Assembly (NCBI GenBank): GCA_934454655.1
Contig: CAKSFK010000017.1
Location: forward strand, 1-47,106
Source of the DNA: an uncultured Eubacteriales bacterium
GTDB taxonomy: Bacteria; Bacillota; Clostridia; Oscillospirales; Acutalibacteraceae
DNA length: 47,106 nucleotides
Direction of reading: 5' to 3'
Both the position numbers and the translations under genes were made by a program. The notes beneath the pieces are model-generated. The model was given only the letters and a program-made list of their open reading frames with translations. It did no database searches and was not told the DNA's origin. Below are positions 1-7,726 of the stretch, one piece after another; the stretch's first letter is position 1, and each line of letters starts with the position of its first letter.

Positions 1-17
1 CTGCATAGCAATACCAC

Positions 18-31
18 TCGCCGTAAGGCGA
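18..31. other. Short hairpin at window edge
   Basis: A perfect five-base-pair stem closes a GTAA tetraloop in the first bases of the window, just beyond the tRNA operon terminator. Nothing else is recognisable in positions 1-40. It may belong to a feature that lies mostly outside the window, so its role cannot be judged. Confidence 0.3.
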
Positions 32-40
32 ATATAACTG

Positions 41-73
41 AAAAAAGCACTTGTAATTGCAAGTGCTTTTTTC
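41..73 (-). terminator. Rho-independent terminator of the tRNA operon
   Basis: A perfect inverted repeat (AAAAAAGCACTTG, six-base loop, CAAGTGCTTTTTT) ends in a T run when read on the minus strand. It lies two bases beyond the CCA end of tRNA-Cys and closes the five-tRNA transcript. Confidence 0.85.
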
Positions 74-74
74 A

Positions 75-148
75 TGGAGGCACCACCCAGAATCGAACTG
101 GGGATGAGGGCTTTGCAGGCCCCTGCCTTACCGCTTGGCTATGGTGCC
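75..148 (-). tRNA. tRNA-Cys (GCA)
   Basis: Read on the minus strand, the 74-base sequence folds as a cloverleaf with anticodon loop CTGCAAA (anticodon GCA) and T-arm GTTCGATTC. The acceptor stem GGCACCA pairs with TGGTGCC. The discriminator and CCA are encoded. It is the last tRNA of the five-gene cluster. A hairpin separates it from tRNA-Gly, so its level may differ from that of the upstream tRNAs. Confidence 0.97.
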
Positions 149-166
149 GTAACGTTTTTTAAAAAT

Positions 167-198
167 ATAGGACGCTTAATATTTTTTAAGCGTCCTAT
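167..198 (-). terminator. Terminator-like hairpin between tRNA-Gly and tRNA-Cys
   Basis: A perfect 13-base-pair stem (ATAGGACGCTTAA, six-base loop, TTAAGCGTCCTAT) begins at the final A of the tRNA-Gly CCA. On the minus strand it is followed by a T-rich tail (ATTTTTAAAAAACG). It has the form of an intrinsic terminator but lies inside the tRNA cluster. I see no separate promoter for tRNA-Cys, so termination here is probably partial, or the hairpin guides processing. Confidence 0.65.
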
Positions 199-273
199 GG
201 AGCGGATTACGAGGCTCGAACTCGCTACCTCCACCTTGGCAAGGTGGCGCTCTACCAGATGAGCTAAATCCGC
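198..273 (-). tRNA. tRNA-Gly (GCC)
   Basis: The 76-base cloverleaf on the minus strand has acceptor GCGGATT, anticodon loop TTGCCAA (anticodon GCC), T-arm GTTCGAGCC and an encoded CCA. It is the fourth tRNA of the operon and is directly followed by the terminator-like hairpin. Confidence 0.97.
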
Positions 274-282
274 ATATTTAAC

Positions 283-358
<76 letters not shown>

Positions 359-361
359 AAA

Positions 362-438
362 TGGCGACCTGGATGGGGTTCGAACCCACGACCTCTAGCG
401 TGACAGGCTAGCGTTCTAACCAACTGAACTACCAGGCC
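362..438 (-). tRNA. tRNA-Asp (GTC)
   Basis: The 77-base cloverleaf on the minus strand has acceptor GGCCTGG, anticodon loop CTGTCAC (anticodon GTC), T-arm GTTCGAACC and an encoded CCA. Only three bases separate it from tRNA-Phe, so both are cut from one precursor. Confidence 0.97.
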
Positions 439-443
439 ACAAA

Positions 444-519
444 TGGTGGGAACAACAGGGCTCGAACCTGTGACCCTCTGCTTGTAAGGCAGATGCTCTC
501 CCAGCTGAGCTATGCTCCC
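444..519 (-). tRNA. tRNA-Val (TAC)
   Basis: The 76-base cloverleaf on the minus strand has acceptor GGGAGCA, anticodon loop CTTACAA (anticodon TAC), T-arm GTTCGAGCC and an encoded CCA. It is the first tRNA of the cluster and lies about 50 bases downstream of a consensus promoter. Confidence 0.97.
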
Positions 520-568
520 ATCCTGTGTACCGCCCGGTTCTGCTACGCACTCACCGGCGACAAGCAAT

Positions 569-597
569 ATATTACCATACTACACTGACTTTGTCAA
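569..597 (-). promoter_or_regulatory. Sigma-A promoter of the tRNA operon
   Basis: On the minus strand a perfect -35 box TTGACA is followed by a 17-base spacer and a -10 box TAATAT. Transcription would start near 562 and run through Val, Asp, Phe, Gly and Cys tRNAs. Confidence 0.85.
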
Positions 598-654
598 GTG
601 TTTTTTTGAAAAAATTATTTTTTCTGTGTGCTGTTTTGCTTTAGTCATTATTTT

Positions 655-1626
655 TTAAAAAAGCTTTACGCCACAGGACAAATCTGTTCTTGTGTGATTA
701 AACAGCTTGCGGTTATCCATAGCCCAAACCTTTCCGGAAAAATCTTCCGGTCCGGTTGCGGCAACAGCCTCGCGCATTTCATAAATTCTTGAGTCCATAA
801 GGTCAAGTTCGCTTAAAATTTCAGCTTCAATGAACATCGGCCTTACCGCCGCGCCGTATTCGGGCTCGCCGTGGTGCGAAAGCACCATATGCTCAAGAAG
901 CATTGCGGTTTTCTTATCCGTTCCGAGCTTCTCCGCATACTTATCAATAATCATTGCGCCCATTGCCAGATGCCCGAGCAAATTGCCTTCGTTTGAATAG
1001 CCTGTCGCAATGCCTGTTTCGGCAACGTTAAATTCCTTAAGCTTTGCAATATCATGCAAAACAGCGCCCGATATAAGCAAGTCGCGGTCAACAAACGGGT
1101 ATATGCCGCAAACGCTGTACGCCAAGCGGACGATTGAAAGCGTGTGCATTAAAAGTCCGCCGCGAACCGCGTGGTGAAGCTTAAACGCTGCCGGCCAGTA
1201 CAAAAGCGGCAAGCGGACATCGTTTAAAATTGCGGTTACAATTTTTTTAAGCTCCGCGTCTTTAAATTCGCCCACAATTTCGCAGAGTTCGTTATACATT
1301 TGTTCCCCGGTGTAATCCGCCGTTTTCACAAAATCCGAAACGTCAACTCCGTCCTCAGGGTTGACCGCCCTTATTCGCTCGATTTTCAGCTGATCCGAAC
1401 CGTTATACTGAGAAATAAGCCCCCTGATCTTAATCAGCTGATTGACGGTATATTCACCGTGAACTTCCGGGCTGTAACGCCACAGCTTGGCGTTTATTTC
1501 TCCGTCCGAATCCGAAAGGGTCATATCAAGGTAATCATCGCCCTTAGAAGAGGTCTTTTTATCAAGGCTTTTAATAAGGCAAAACCCATCCACCAAGCCC
1601 TTATTATCAACAGGAGTAAAATTCAT
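655..1626 (-). CDS. yhaM: YhaM-type 3'-5' exoribonuclease (OB fold + HD domain)
   Basis: The 323-residue product has an N-terminal OB-type nucleic-acid binding fold (about 10-90) and a C-terminal HD phosphohydrolase domain. Visible metal-site motifs are HHAVRGGLLMHT (H161), HD at 191-192 and HH at 251-252. Length and architecture match the YhaM/CbfI family, Mn-dependent 3'-5' exonucleases that take part in RNA turnover and replication in Firmicutes. The ATG is preceded by GAGGATCG at good spacing. It starts only 12 bases after purA and should be cotranscribed with it. I see no GC-rich terminator after its stop, so some read-through toward the tRNA operon is possible. Confidence 0.88.
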   Translation of the reverse strand: MNFTPVDNKGLVDGFCLIKSLDKKTSSKGDDYLDMTLSDSDGEINAKLWRYSPEVHGEYTVNQLIKIRGLISQYNGSDQLKIERIRAVNPEDGVDVSDFVKTADYTGEQMYNELCEIVGEFKDAELKKIVTAILNDVRLPLLYWPAAFKLHHAVRGGLLMHTLSIVRLAYSVCGIYPFVDRDLLISGAVLHDIAKLKEFNVAETGIATGYSNEGNLLGHLAMGAMIIDKYAEKLGTDKKTAMLLEHMVLSHHGEPEYGAAVRPMFIEAEILSELDLMDSRIYEMREAVAATGPEDFSGKVWAMDNRKLFNHTRTDLSCGVKLF

Positions 1627-1638
1627 AATTTTCGATCC

Positions 1639-2916
1639 TCAGTTTTTAATAATGATGTTTTCCCTTGCCGGACCGTTGCTTACCATTTTTATTTCAAAGC
1701 CTATCTGCTTCTCAATAAATTCTATGTAGCCGCGGCAGTTTTCAGGCAGGTCGGCGTAATTCTTAATTCCGGTAATATCGCATTTCCATCCCGGCAGCGT
1801 TTCAAGCACGGGTTTCGCCTTTTCAAGCAGACCTGTAACGGGAAATTCCTTTGTTACCTTGCCGTCTATTTCATACCCTGTGCAGACTTTTATTTCATCA
1901 AGATACGAAAGCGCGTCAATTACCGTAAGCACCGCATGGGTCGTTCCCTGAACCTCGCAGCCGTAACGCGTTGCAACGCAATCAAACCAACCCATTCTGC
2001 GCGGTCTGCCGGTTGTTGCGCCGTACTCGCCGCCGTCGCCGCCGTGGTCACGCAGCTGTGCCGCTTCTTCGCCGAATATCTCGCTTACAAAAGCGCCTGC
2101 TCCCACTGCGGATGAATATGCCTTGATGACCGTGTATATTTCCTTTATTGCATACGGCGGAATACCTGCTCCTACCGCGCCGTAACCGGCAATTGTGTTT
2201 GAAGAGGTTACCATTGGGTATATGCCGTGATCCGTATCCTTCAAAGTGCCGAGCTGTCCTTCGAGAAGTACCGTTTTTCCCTCTCTATCGGCGTTATAAA
2301 CCAGCTTACGTACATCACCCACAAACGGTTCGATACCCTTTTTCCATTCCATCATCTTATTAAAAATTTCAACCGCCGAAAGCTTATCCTTATGATAAAG
2401 ATTTTCAATAAGAATATTTTTTACTTCAAGCACACGTTCAAGCTTTTCGCGCAAAGCCTTTTCGTCAAACAGTTCGCACACCTGGAAGCCTATCTTCGCA
2501 TACTTATCGGAATAAAACGGAGCAATGCCCGATTTTGTTGAGCCGAAACTTGCCTTACCCAAGCGTTCCTCTTCGTATGTATCAAAAAGAATATGGTACG
2601 GCATCACCATCTGACAGCGCTCAGAGATCATAAGCTTGGGTGCGGGAACTCCCCTTTGAACAATACTGTTATACTCGCTGAGCAGTTTTTCCACATCAAG
2701 CGCAACACCGTTTCCGATGCAGTTTATAACGCCCTCGTTAAACACACCTGACGGCAGAGTGTGAAGCGCAAATTTGCCGTATTTGTTTTTTATTGTGTGA
2801 CCGGCGTTAGCACCGCCCTGAAATCTTACGACAATATCCGCATTACCGGCAAGCATATCGGTAATTTTACCCTTGCCCTCGTCGCCCCAGTTTGCACCTA
2901 CAACAGCTTTAACCAT
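1639..2916 (-). CDS. purA: Adenylosuccinate synthetase
   Basis: PurA condenses IMP with aspartate using GTP, the first committed step from IMP to AMP. The 425-residue product has the N-terminal loop GANWGDEGKGK with catalytic Asp13, the GGANAGHTI segment with catalytic His40, and the C-terminal TTGRPRRMGWFD region. An upstream in-frame start 14 codons earlier is possible, but MVKAVVGANW matches the family start, so I set the start at 2916. A consensus promoter lies about 65 bases upstream. I see no purine riboswitch or long leader. Confidence 0.96.
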   Translation of the reverse strand: MVKAVVGANWGDEGKGKITDMLAGNADIVVRFQGGANAGHTIKNKYGKFALHTLPSGVFNEGVINCIGNGVALDVEKLLSEYNSIVQRGVPAPKLMISERCQMVMPYHILFDTYEEERLGKASFGSTKSGIAPFYSDKYAKIGFQVCELFDEKALREKLERVLEVKNILIENLYHKDKLSAVEIFNKMMEWKKGIEPFVGDVRKLVYNADREGKTVLLEGQLGTLKDTDHGIYPMVTSSNTIAGYGAVGAGIPPYAIKEIYTVIKAYSSAVGAGAFVSEIFGEEAAQLRDHGGDGGEYGATTGRPRRMGWFDCVATRYGCEVQGTTHAVLTVIDALSYLDEIKVCTGYEIDGKVTKEFPVTGLLEKAKPVLETLPGWKCDITGIKNYADLPENCRGYIEFIEKQIGFEIKMVSNGPARENIIIKN

Positions 2917-2978
2917 AATCAAGTACCCCGTTTTACAATAAAATACCGTAATCTGCACCGTTAACGCAGTTACAATTA

Positions 2979-3007
2979 ATTATACACCCGATAAGCCTAT
3001 AATTCAA
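2979..3007 (-). promoter_or_regulatory. Sigma-A promoter of purA-yhaM
   Basis: On the minus strand TTGAAT, a 17-base spacer and a perfect TATAAT are present. The predicted start near 2972 gives a leader of about 55 bases before purA. Confidence 0.8.
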
Positions 3008-3035
3008 TATTTATTTTACGTATTTTCCCGATTAT

Positions 3036-3077
3036 AAAAAATCTCCGCCTAAGGCTTAAGCCGACGGCAGAGATTTT
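3036..3077 (-). terminator. Terminator of the galacturonidase operon
   Basis: An inverted repeat (AAAATCTCTGCC paired with GGCGGAGATTTT, one mismatch-tolerant position) with an inner GGCTTAAGCC palindrome ends in TTTTTTATAAT on the minus strand. It begins four bases after the amidohydrolase stop. Confidence 0.85.
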
Positions 3078-3080
3078 ACG

Positions 3081-4115
3081 CTATTTAAAATAAGAGGTCA
3101 AAACGTCAAGCTCATCTTTATCAGCTGCACCGAGAGCATCATATGACCCTCTCAAACGTTCCAGTTCTTCAAAGACAAACCGGCGGTCAACGGGCTTTGG
3201 AGTATCACCCAATAAGTTGCGATGGTTATTGCGAAAAATTTTTTCGCATACGTTTTTTTCAAGACCCAGAGGAATGTAATGATTACCCCACAAATCAAAC
3301 GGTGCAGAACTGCAAAGCATATCCTTCACCAAGTGATATAACTCGCAATGATAATCAAAAACATTACCGTCGTTTACATCCGTACCAAAATATAGTCTAT
3401 CAGCATATTTTCTGAAAAAATCCGCACTTTTTTCGGGGTTTGCGCTAAACGAAAGATACATTTCCTTTCCCGGTGTTAAATCGAAACAAACCGTGGGATG
3501 CCGTGAAAGAAAATCATCAGCTCTTTCCGGCTCGTCAGCCAAAAAGTAAAAATGTGCCAAAGTCAGGCGAAGATTCGGATGCTTCTGAAGAATTTGCTCA
3601 ACATCGTCATACAAATCCTCGCGCGACAGAAATCCGGGACCGTCATAGCACCGACCGTGTTCTAATGCCCACTTATCAATCTTATTGCGATCCCAACTGG
3701 TTATCGGATCGGCAACATGCATAAGGATAGGTAAATTCAGTTCTTCCGCTCGACTGTACATTTCATCAAACATCGGATCGGACATACGCAATCCCAATCT
3801 TTTTTGTATATCCGGTTTTGATTCCAGTATTTTCAATCCGTCAAATCCCAGCTTGAGTCCGCGTTCCAATTGTGTAAGGTAATCGGCGTGTCCCGCTTCG
3901 TGCGTAAGTCCCATATAGGCAAAGCAATCAGGGGAAAGCTCCTGTTTTGCAGCCAAAACAAATAAATTTTGGGTCTGTGTTAATACCCCTGAGGACGGAA
4001 TGGAAAGCAATGTGATTTTCTCAACATTATTACGGTGCATCAGTTTTTTAAAATACACGACAGCTTCTTCAAGCGGCATACCGTGCGACAAATGTAAATG
4101 GATATCTCTAATCAT
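3081..4115 (-). CDS. Amidohydrolase-family (TIM-barrel) hydrolase
   Basis: The 344-residue product resembles the amidohydrolase-2 group of metal-dependent TIM-barrel enzymes. It has an N-terminal HLH motif (His6, His8), HVAD near 133, LAHFYF with His188 and FGTDVNDGN with Asp246, which fit the usual metal ligands and catalytic Asp. I start at 4115 because GAGG lies nine bases upstream; a GTG five codons earlier would overlap that site. It is the last gene of the operon, 18 bases after the SGNH esterase. Members of this group include sugar lactonases and decarboxylases. The substrate here is unknown; a sugar-acid lactone or an acylated sugar would fit the context. Confidence 0.8.
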   Translation of the reverse strand: MIRDIHLHLSHGMPLEEAVVYFKKLMHRNNVEKITLLSIPSSGVLTQTQNLFVLAAKQELSPDCFAYMGLTHEAGHADYLTQLERGLKLGFDGLKILESKPDIQKRLGLRMSDPMFDEMYSRAEELNLPILMHVADPITSWDRNKIDKWALEHGRCYDGPGFLSREDLYDDVEQILQKHPNLRLTLAHFYFLADEPERADDFLSRHPTVCFDLTPGKEMYLSFSANPEKSADFFRKYADRLYFGTDVNDGNVFDYHCELYHLVKDMLCSSAPFDLWGNHYIPLGLEKNVCEKIFRNNHRNLLGDTPKPVDRRFVFEELERLRGSYDALGAADKDELDVLTSYFK

Positions 4116-4133
4116 AATACAAGACCTCACATA

Positions 4134-5159
4134 TCAGACAAGTTTTTTTGCCCGCAAAAAATCTATCAGGGCGTCCGCCATATGTATATGTTCCTCGGCA
4201 GAAGGATGCCAGCACGAGCCGCCGTGATATTCACCGCCGAGATCAATAAGATAATAACCGTTTTTCTCGCCGCCGAGTTCTTCGATGCATAGGGTTGCCG
4301 CCTCCTTGTGTGCATAGGATATCCCGCCGTTAAGCCATGCGATGCGTGCTTCGGGCTGGTATTCTTTTATTGTTTTAATGAGCTTTTTTCCGTTTTCGGC
4401 AAAATCCTCCGCCGTAAAGTGACTTGTACCCTGACGAAGAGAGTTATAATCGTTACAGCCAAGATAAATACAAATAATATTTGCTTTTTTGCGGCATTTA
4501 TAAAGGTTTGTCAATCCGCGAAAACAGTTCTCGTATTTGTAGGAATCAACCCAGCAGGATTTTTCATCGCTGAGTCCGCACGAATCATATTTAAGTCCCC
4601 AGCCGCTTGAGCAAACCATGCGCCAATCGGCTTTAAGCGCTTTGGCAGTTAAAAAAGCATAGCTGTCAGTACCGTTTTCGTTATGTATTTTCCCGCTGGC
4701 ACCGGCACAGGTTACCGAATCGCCGATAAATTCTATTAATGTATCCGCCGGCTTTAATTCCATAAGCTCGCCGTCGAGCGAAAATGACGTAAGTGCCGCG
4801 CTTCCGTAATCACGTTCCAACTGACGCACAAACCATATCTCGTGTTCCGCGGCATCGCCGTCTATATGAAAATTTACCGTTATACTTTGCCCGTCTTTAA
4901 CATCTTCAACCTTTATTTCACGGTATGCACCGTCAACAAAAACAGAATAATACTGTGTCTTAATTGTTTTATCAGTTTGCTTGTCGCAGGTTATTTCACA
5001 GCGCAAATTGAATGTCACATCTCCGGAACACAGCGCTTTTATTTTAACAGCCGAATCTGTCCAGTCAAAGCTGATGCCGTCCGGCAGATCCTCATAACGT
5101 CCCATAATCTGAATTTTCTGTTTGACAGCATCATCAGTAAGTGAATACATTTTCCGCAT
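4134..5159 (-). CDS. SGNH-fold esterase, carbohydrate esterase family 2-like
   Basis: The 341-residue product has an N-terminal beta-rich domain (about 1-135) and a C-terminal SGNH hydrolase domain. The motifs are FIGDSVT (nucleophile Ser148), LGCNDYN (Asn236) and SCWHPSAEEH (His318). This two-domain plan fits CE2 esterases, which remove O-acetyl groups from plant polysaccharides. The Asp normally three residues before the catalytic His is Ser/Cys here, so catalysis would use a Ser-His dyad, as described for some CE2 enzymes. There is no signal peptide, so it acts in the cytoplasm on imported oligosaccharides. AGGTGA precedes the ATG. It is the fourth gene of the operon. Confidence 0.82.
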   Translation of the reverse strand: MRKMYSLTDDAVKQKIQIMGRYEDLPDGISFDWTDSAVKIKALCSGDVTFNLRCEITCDKQTDKTIKTQYYSVFVDGAYREIKVEDVKDGQSITVNFHIDGDAAEHEIWFVRQLERDYGSAALTSFSLDGELMELKPADTLIEFIGDSVTCAGASGKIHNENGTDSYAFLTAKALKADWRMVCSSGWGLKYDSCGLSDEKSCWVDSYKYENCFRGLTNLYKCRKKANIICIYLGCNDYNSLRQGTSHFTAEDFAENGKKLIKTIKEYQPEARIAWLNGGISYAHKEAATLCIEELGGEKNGYYLIDLGGEYHGGSCWHPSAEEHIHMADALIDFLRAKKLV

Positions 5160-5184
5160 AAATACAAATCACCTCATTTCAAAA

Positions 5185-5928
5185 TTAAAAATAATCGCTG
5201 CCCATTGCCGGATACATTCCGGTTCCGTACCATTTAAACTTGTCGCCGAGCAGCTGCCTTAAAATAAAATCGTCACCGCCCGACGGGAATTTCACAATAC
5301 GGTAGACCTCGGCATACTCGGGCTCCCCCGGCAGACTCATACCCCTGTATAATGCCTGCATCTTTTTTTCTTTTATAAGGTGCTCGCCCTTTGCGGTGTC
5401 GGTATCGAATTTGCCCAGTCCCTCGTTGACCCTGTCCATCACAGAGGTTATGTCCACACCGAAATGAGGTGCAAAATAGTCGGTACACTGGCTGATTCCT
5501 GCCTCAAAGGCATATATTTCGTGAATGTACGCGCCGTGAACATAGGCAATGCAAAGCGCCTTGTATGACGCCTCTGCCACCATGCGGTGTTCCGCGTGGT
5601 TATCCTTAGGCCAATGAATAAAGACTATATTCGGCTTAAAATCCAGTATTATTTTTTCAAGCTCGGTGATAATTTCATAATTCGGTTCGAATATCTGAGT
5701 GTCCCTCGGCCCTATTACAATTTTTTTCGCACCGAGCGGTTTTGACGCCTCAAACGCACATTCCTTCCACTTTTCGGCAGTGGTTTTATCAACCTTTTTA
5801 TTGTGAATAATGCACGCCGGGTTTACAAATAAAACTTCGTTGCCCATATCGGCGAGCAGCGTCGATACACCGCCGACGTCATATTCACACTCATCGTCAT
5901 GAGCACCGATTGCAAGAATTTTATACAT
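5185..5928 (-). CDS. PIG-L (LmbE-type) deacetylase
   Basis: The 247-residue product has the zinc-binding signature of PIG-L deacetylases: GAHDDE (His10, Asp11, Asp12) and HWPKDNHAEH (His111, His114). The family removes acetyl groups from N-acetylglucosamine-type sugars or cleaves related amides. The usual AHPDDE has lost its proline here. I start at MYKILAIGAH because AAGGAAA lies just upstream; an in-frame start nine codons earlier would place the motif unusually deep. There is no signal peptide. Its position between a glycosidase and an O-acetyl esterase suggests removal of N- or O-acyl groups from an imported glycan. Confidence 0.85.
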   Translation of the reverse strand: MYKILAIGAHDDECEYDVGGVSTLLADMGNEVLFVNPACIIHNKKVDKTTAEKWKECAFEASKPLGAKKIVIGPRDTQIFEPNYEIITELEKIILDFKPNIVFIHWPKDNHAEHRMVAEASYKALCIAYVHGAYIHEIYAFEAGISQCTDYFAPHFGVDITSVMDRVNEGLGKFDTDTAKGEHLIKEKKMQALYRGMSLPGEPEYAEVYRIVKFPSGGDDFILRQLLGDKFKWYGTGMYPAMGSDYF

Positions 5929-5969
5929 AACCGTTTCCTTTCCGCTTAGATACAAAAATATCCGCCGTA

Positions 5970-7703
5970 TTACTGTCTGCCGTTTTTGTCCCTGTTTATT
6001 ATATAGTCGGCAGTAAACGAGCTTATCCAGCTGAAATCGCGAACTGCCTGATAGCGCACCTCGGGCATATACGGCTGCAAGGCAATATCCTTCCTTGAAA
6101 GTCTTTTGGGGCTTACCTCATCGGTGCTGTCATAGAACTCATAGAGGACGCCGTCGCTTAAGAACCACTTTTTCGCAATTTCAACCGTTTTATCCATAAG
6201 TTCGCGTGCCTCATCCTCAAAGCCGTAGCGTTTAAGCCCCAAATAGGTAAGATAATTAAAGTTGGTCCATACAGTACCTCTGAACATATCCTTTGTGGGA
6301 TAGGTTTTATCGTCTGCCGATACCGTGGGTATGGGAAACGCCGTGCCGAACTCGCGCGGATTTTTAAGATGCTCAACCATATGCTTTGCCTGTTCGTCAC
6401 TGCAAACGCCCGCAAACAGCAGTATAAACGACGCCGCGGATTTTACCTTGTGGAACTTGCCGTCGGACACGCGCCTGTCATAATAAAAGTTGTCCTCGCT
6501 GTCCCACAACAGTTCGTTTGTTTTTTTCTTTATTGCCTCAAAGCGTTCGTGCCACAGCTTTTGTTCTTTTTCTTTACCGATTATTCCGGAAATTTCGGAA
6601 AGGCAGTTCATATCGTTTGCAAGGAATCCCGCAAAGTCCACACAGTCCATTTCCTCAGCCTCATCAAAACGCGGGGTATTATCCATTCCCGATTCGCCGC
6701 AGCGGCACAGCGGGTCGTCGTCAACCTGCCATTCGGGCAGACCGTTGCCGTTAATATCGCGGTTATCTATATCCCACTGCAAATATTTACAGAGGGGCTC
6801 AAAAACCTCCTCAAGAAACTTTTTGTCGCCGCAGGATTTATAGACCTCCAGCGCAGCCCAACTGAGTGTGGGCGGCTGCGTCACGGAGGATTGCCACGTC
6901 GGCATTACCATATGCGGCAGAAATCCGTTCTTATGCTCAAACTGAAGCATAGCCTTTATGCTCTGCTTGGCAAGGTCGGTACTTATGTGCTTCATACCCA
7001 CGGTATGATATGCCGTATCCCACAGCCACATCGCCTTGTGCGGAAAGCGGTCGGGGGTAGTCCACAAATAGCTTATCTGCTGTTCGGGGGTGTAAACCAT
7101 AGAACGCATTATTGAAAAGCACTTATAATAAAGCATTTCCTCAGACGCGTCCTTAAAATCCGGGTGCGGAAGTTCGGTAAAAAATTTAAGCCTTTTTGCC
7201 TTTATCTCCTCAATTTCAGCACTAAAGCCTGTGTTAATAAGCTCCTCCGCATTTTCGCCGAAGCAAAGCACGCTTGTTGTTACGCCGTTTTCGGTTCGCG
7301 AAGATAATACAAATTTGTTTTTTTCGCCTGTGTAAACGGTAACGTTATCCCTTGTTTGCTTGTTTACGTCATCAATGTAAACAAGCTTCGCCGTAACATT
7401 TTTGCCGCGCACGGCAATAATATTCTGCGAAACAAACAATATATCCAGCCCGTGCCTGCTGCCGTCCTTATAAAGTGCCGATGCGCTTATTGTATCGGAC
7501 AGAACCGCGTCGTAAAACAAATTCACAAGACCCTCAATATCAATATGCAAAAAAGCATTATCGCCGTTTCTGAATTTAATGTTCAAGCCGTCCTCGCCGA
7601 GAGTTCCGACAAGACTTTCGTTAAAATGACATTCTCCCTCAAGACCCGAGTACGCGAAAATTGCGCCGTGTCCCCAAATATTCGGCAGGTTAAGTTTATT
7701 CAT
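5970..7703 (-). CDS. GH63-clan (alpha/alpha)6-barrel glycosidase
   Basis: The 577-residue product has an N-terminal beta-sandwich-like part (about 1-170) and a C-terminal (alpha/alpha)6 barrel related to GH63/GH37 enzymes such as YgjK and mannosylglycerate hydrolase. Diagnostic segments are MWLWDTAYH (about 225-233), GLPEWQVDD (321-329), ESGMDNTPRFD with likely catalytic acid Asp341, GTVWTNFNY and the late LYEFYDS with a candidate base Glu. Enzymes of this clan invert alpha-glycosidic bonds. No signal peptide is present. I use the ATG at 7703 with GCGGTGA before it rather than the GTG three codons upstream. Exact substrate is not predictable; it probably complements the adjacent galacturonidase. 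Confidence 0.82.
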   Translation of the reverse strand: MNKLNLPNIWGHGAIFAYSGLEGECHFNESLVGTLGEDGLNIKFRNGDNAFLHIDIEGLVNLFYDAVLSDTISASALYKDGSRHGLDILFVSQNIIAVRGKNVTAKLVYIDDVNKQTRDNVTVYTGEKNKFVLSSRTENGVTTSVLCFGENAEELINTGFSAEIEEIKAKRLKFFTELPHPDFKDASEEMLYYKCFSIMRSMVYTPEQQISYLWTTPDRFPHKAMWLWDTAYHTVGMKHISTDLAKQSIKAMLQFEHKNGFLPHMVMPTWQSSVTQPPTLSWAALEVYKSCGDKKFLEEVFEPLCKYLQWDIDNRDINGNGLPEWQVDDDPLCRCGESGMDNTPRFDEAEEMDCVDFAGFLANDMNCLSEISGIIGKEKEQKLWHERFEAIKKKTNELLWDSEDNFYYDRRVSDGKFHKVKSAASFILLFAGVCSDEQAKHMVEHLKNPREFGTAFPIPTVSADDKTYPTKDMFRGTVWTNFNYLTYLGLKRYGFEDEARELMDKTVEIAKKWFLSDGVLYEFYDSTDEVSPKRLSRKDIALQPYMPEVRYQAVRDFSWISSFTADYIINRDKNGRQ

Positions 7704-7726
7704 AAAAATCACCGCATTTTTATCCG

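Noticed and set aside
603..654. Possible terminator after yhaM
   Set aside because: Only A/T-rich weak repeats are present with no GC stem.
1300..2115. Long plus-strand frame opposite purA and yhaM
   Set aside because: It mirrors conserved purA/yhaM coding sequence and its product shows no domain; a codon-bias shadow.
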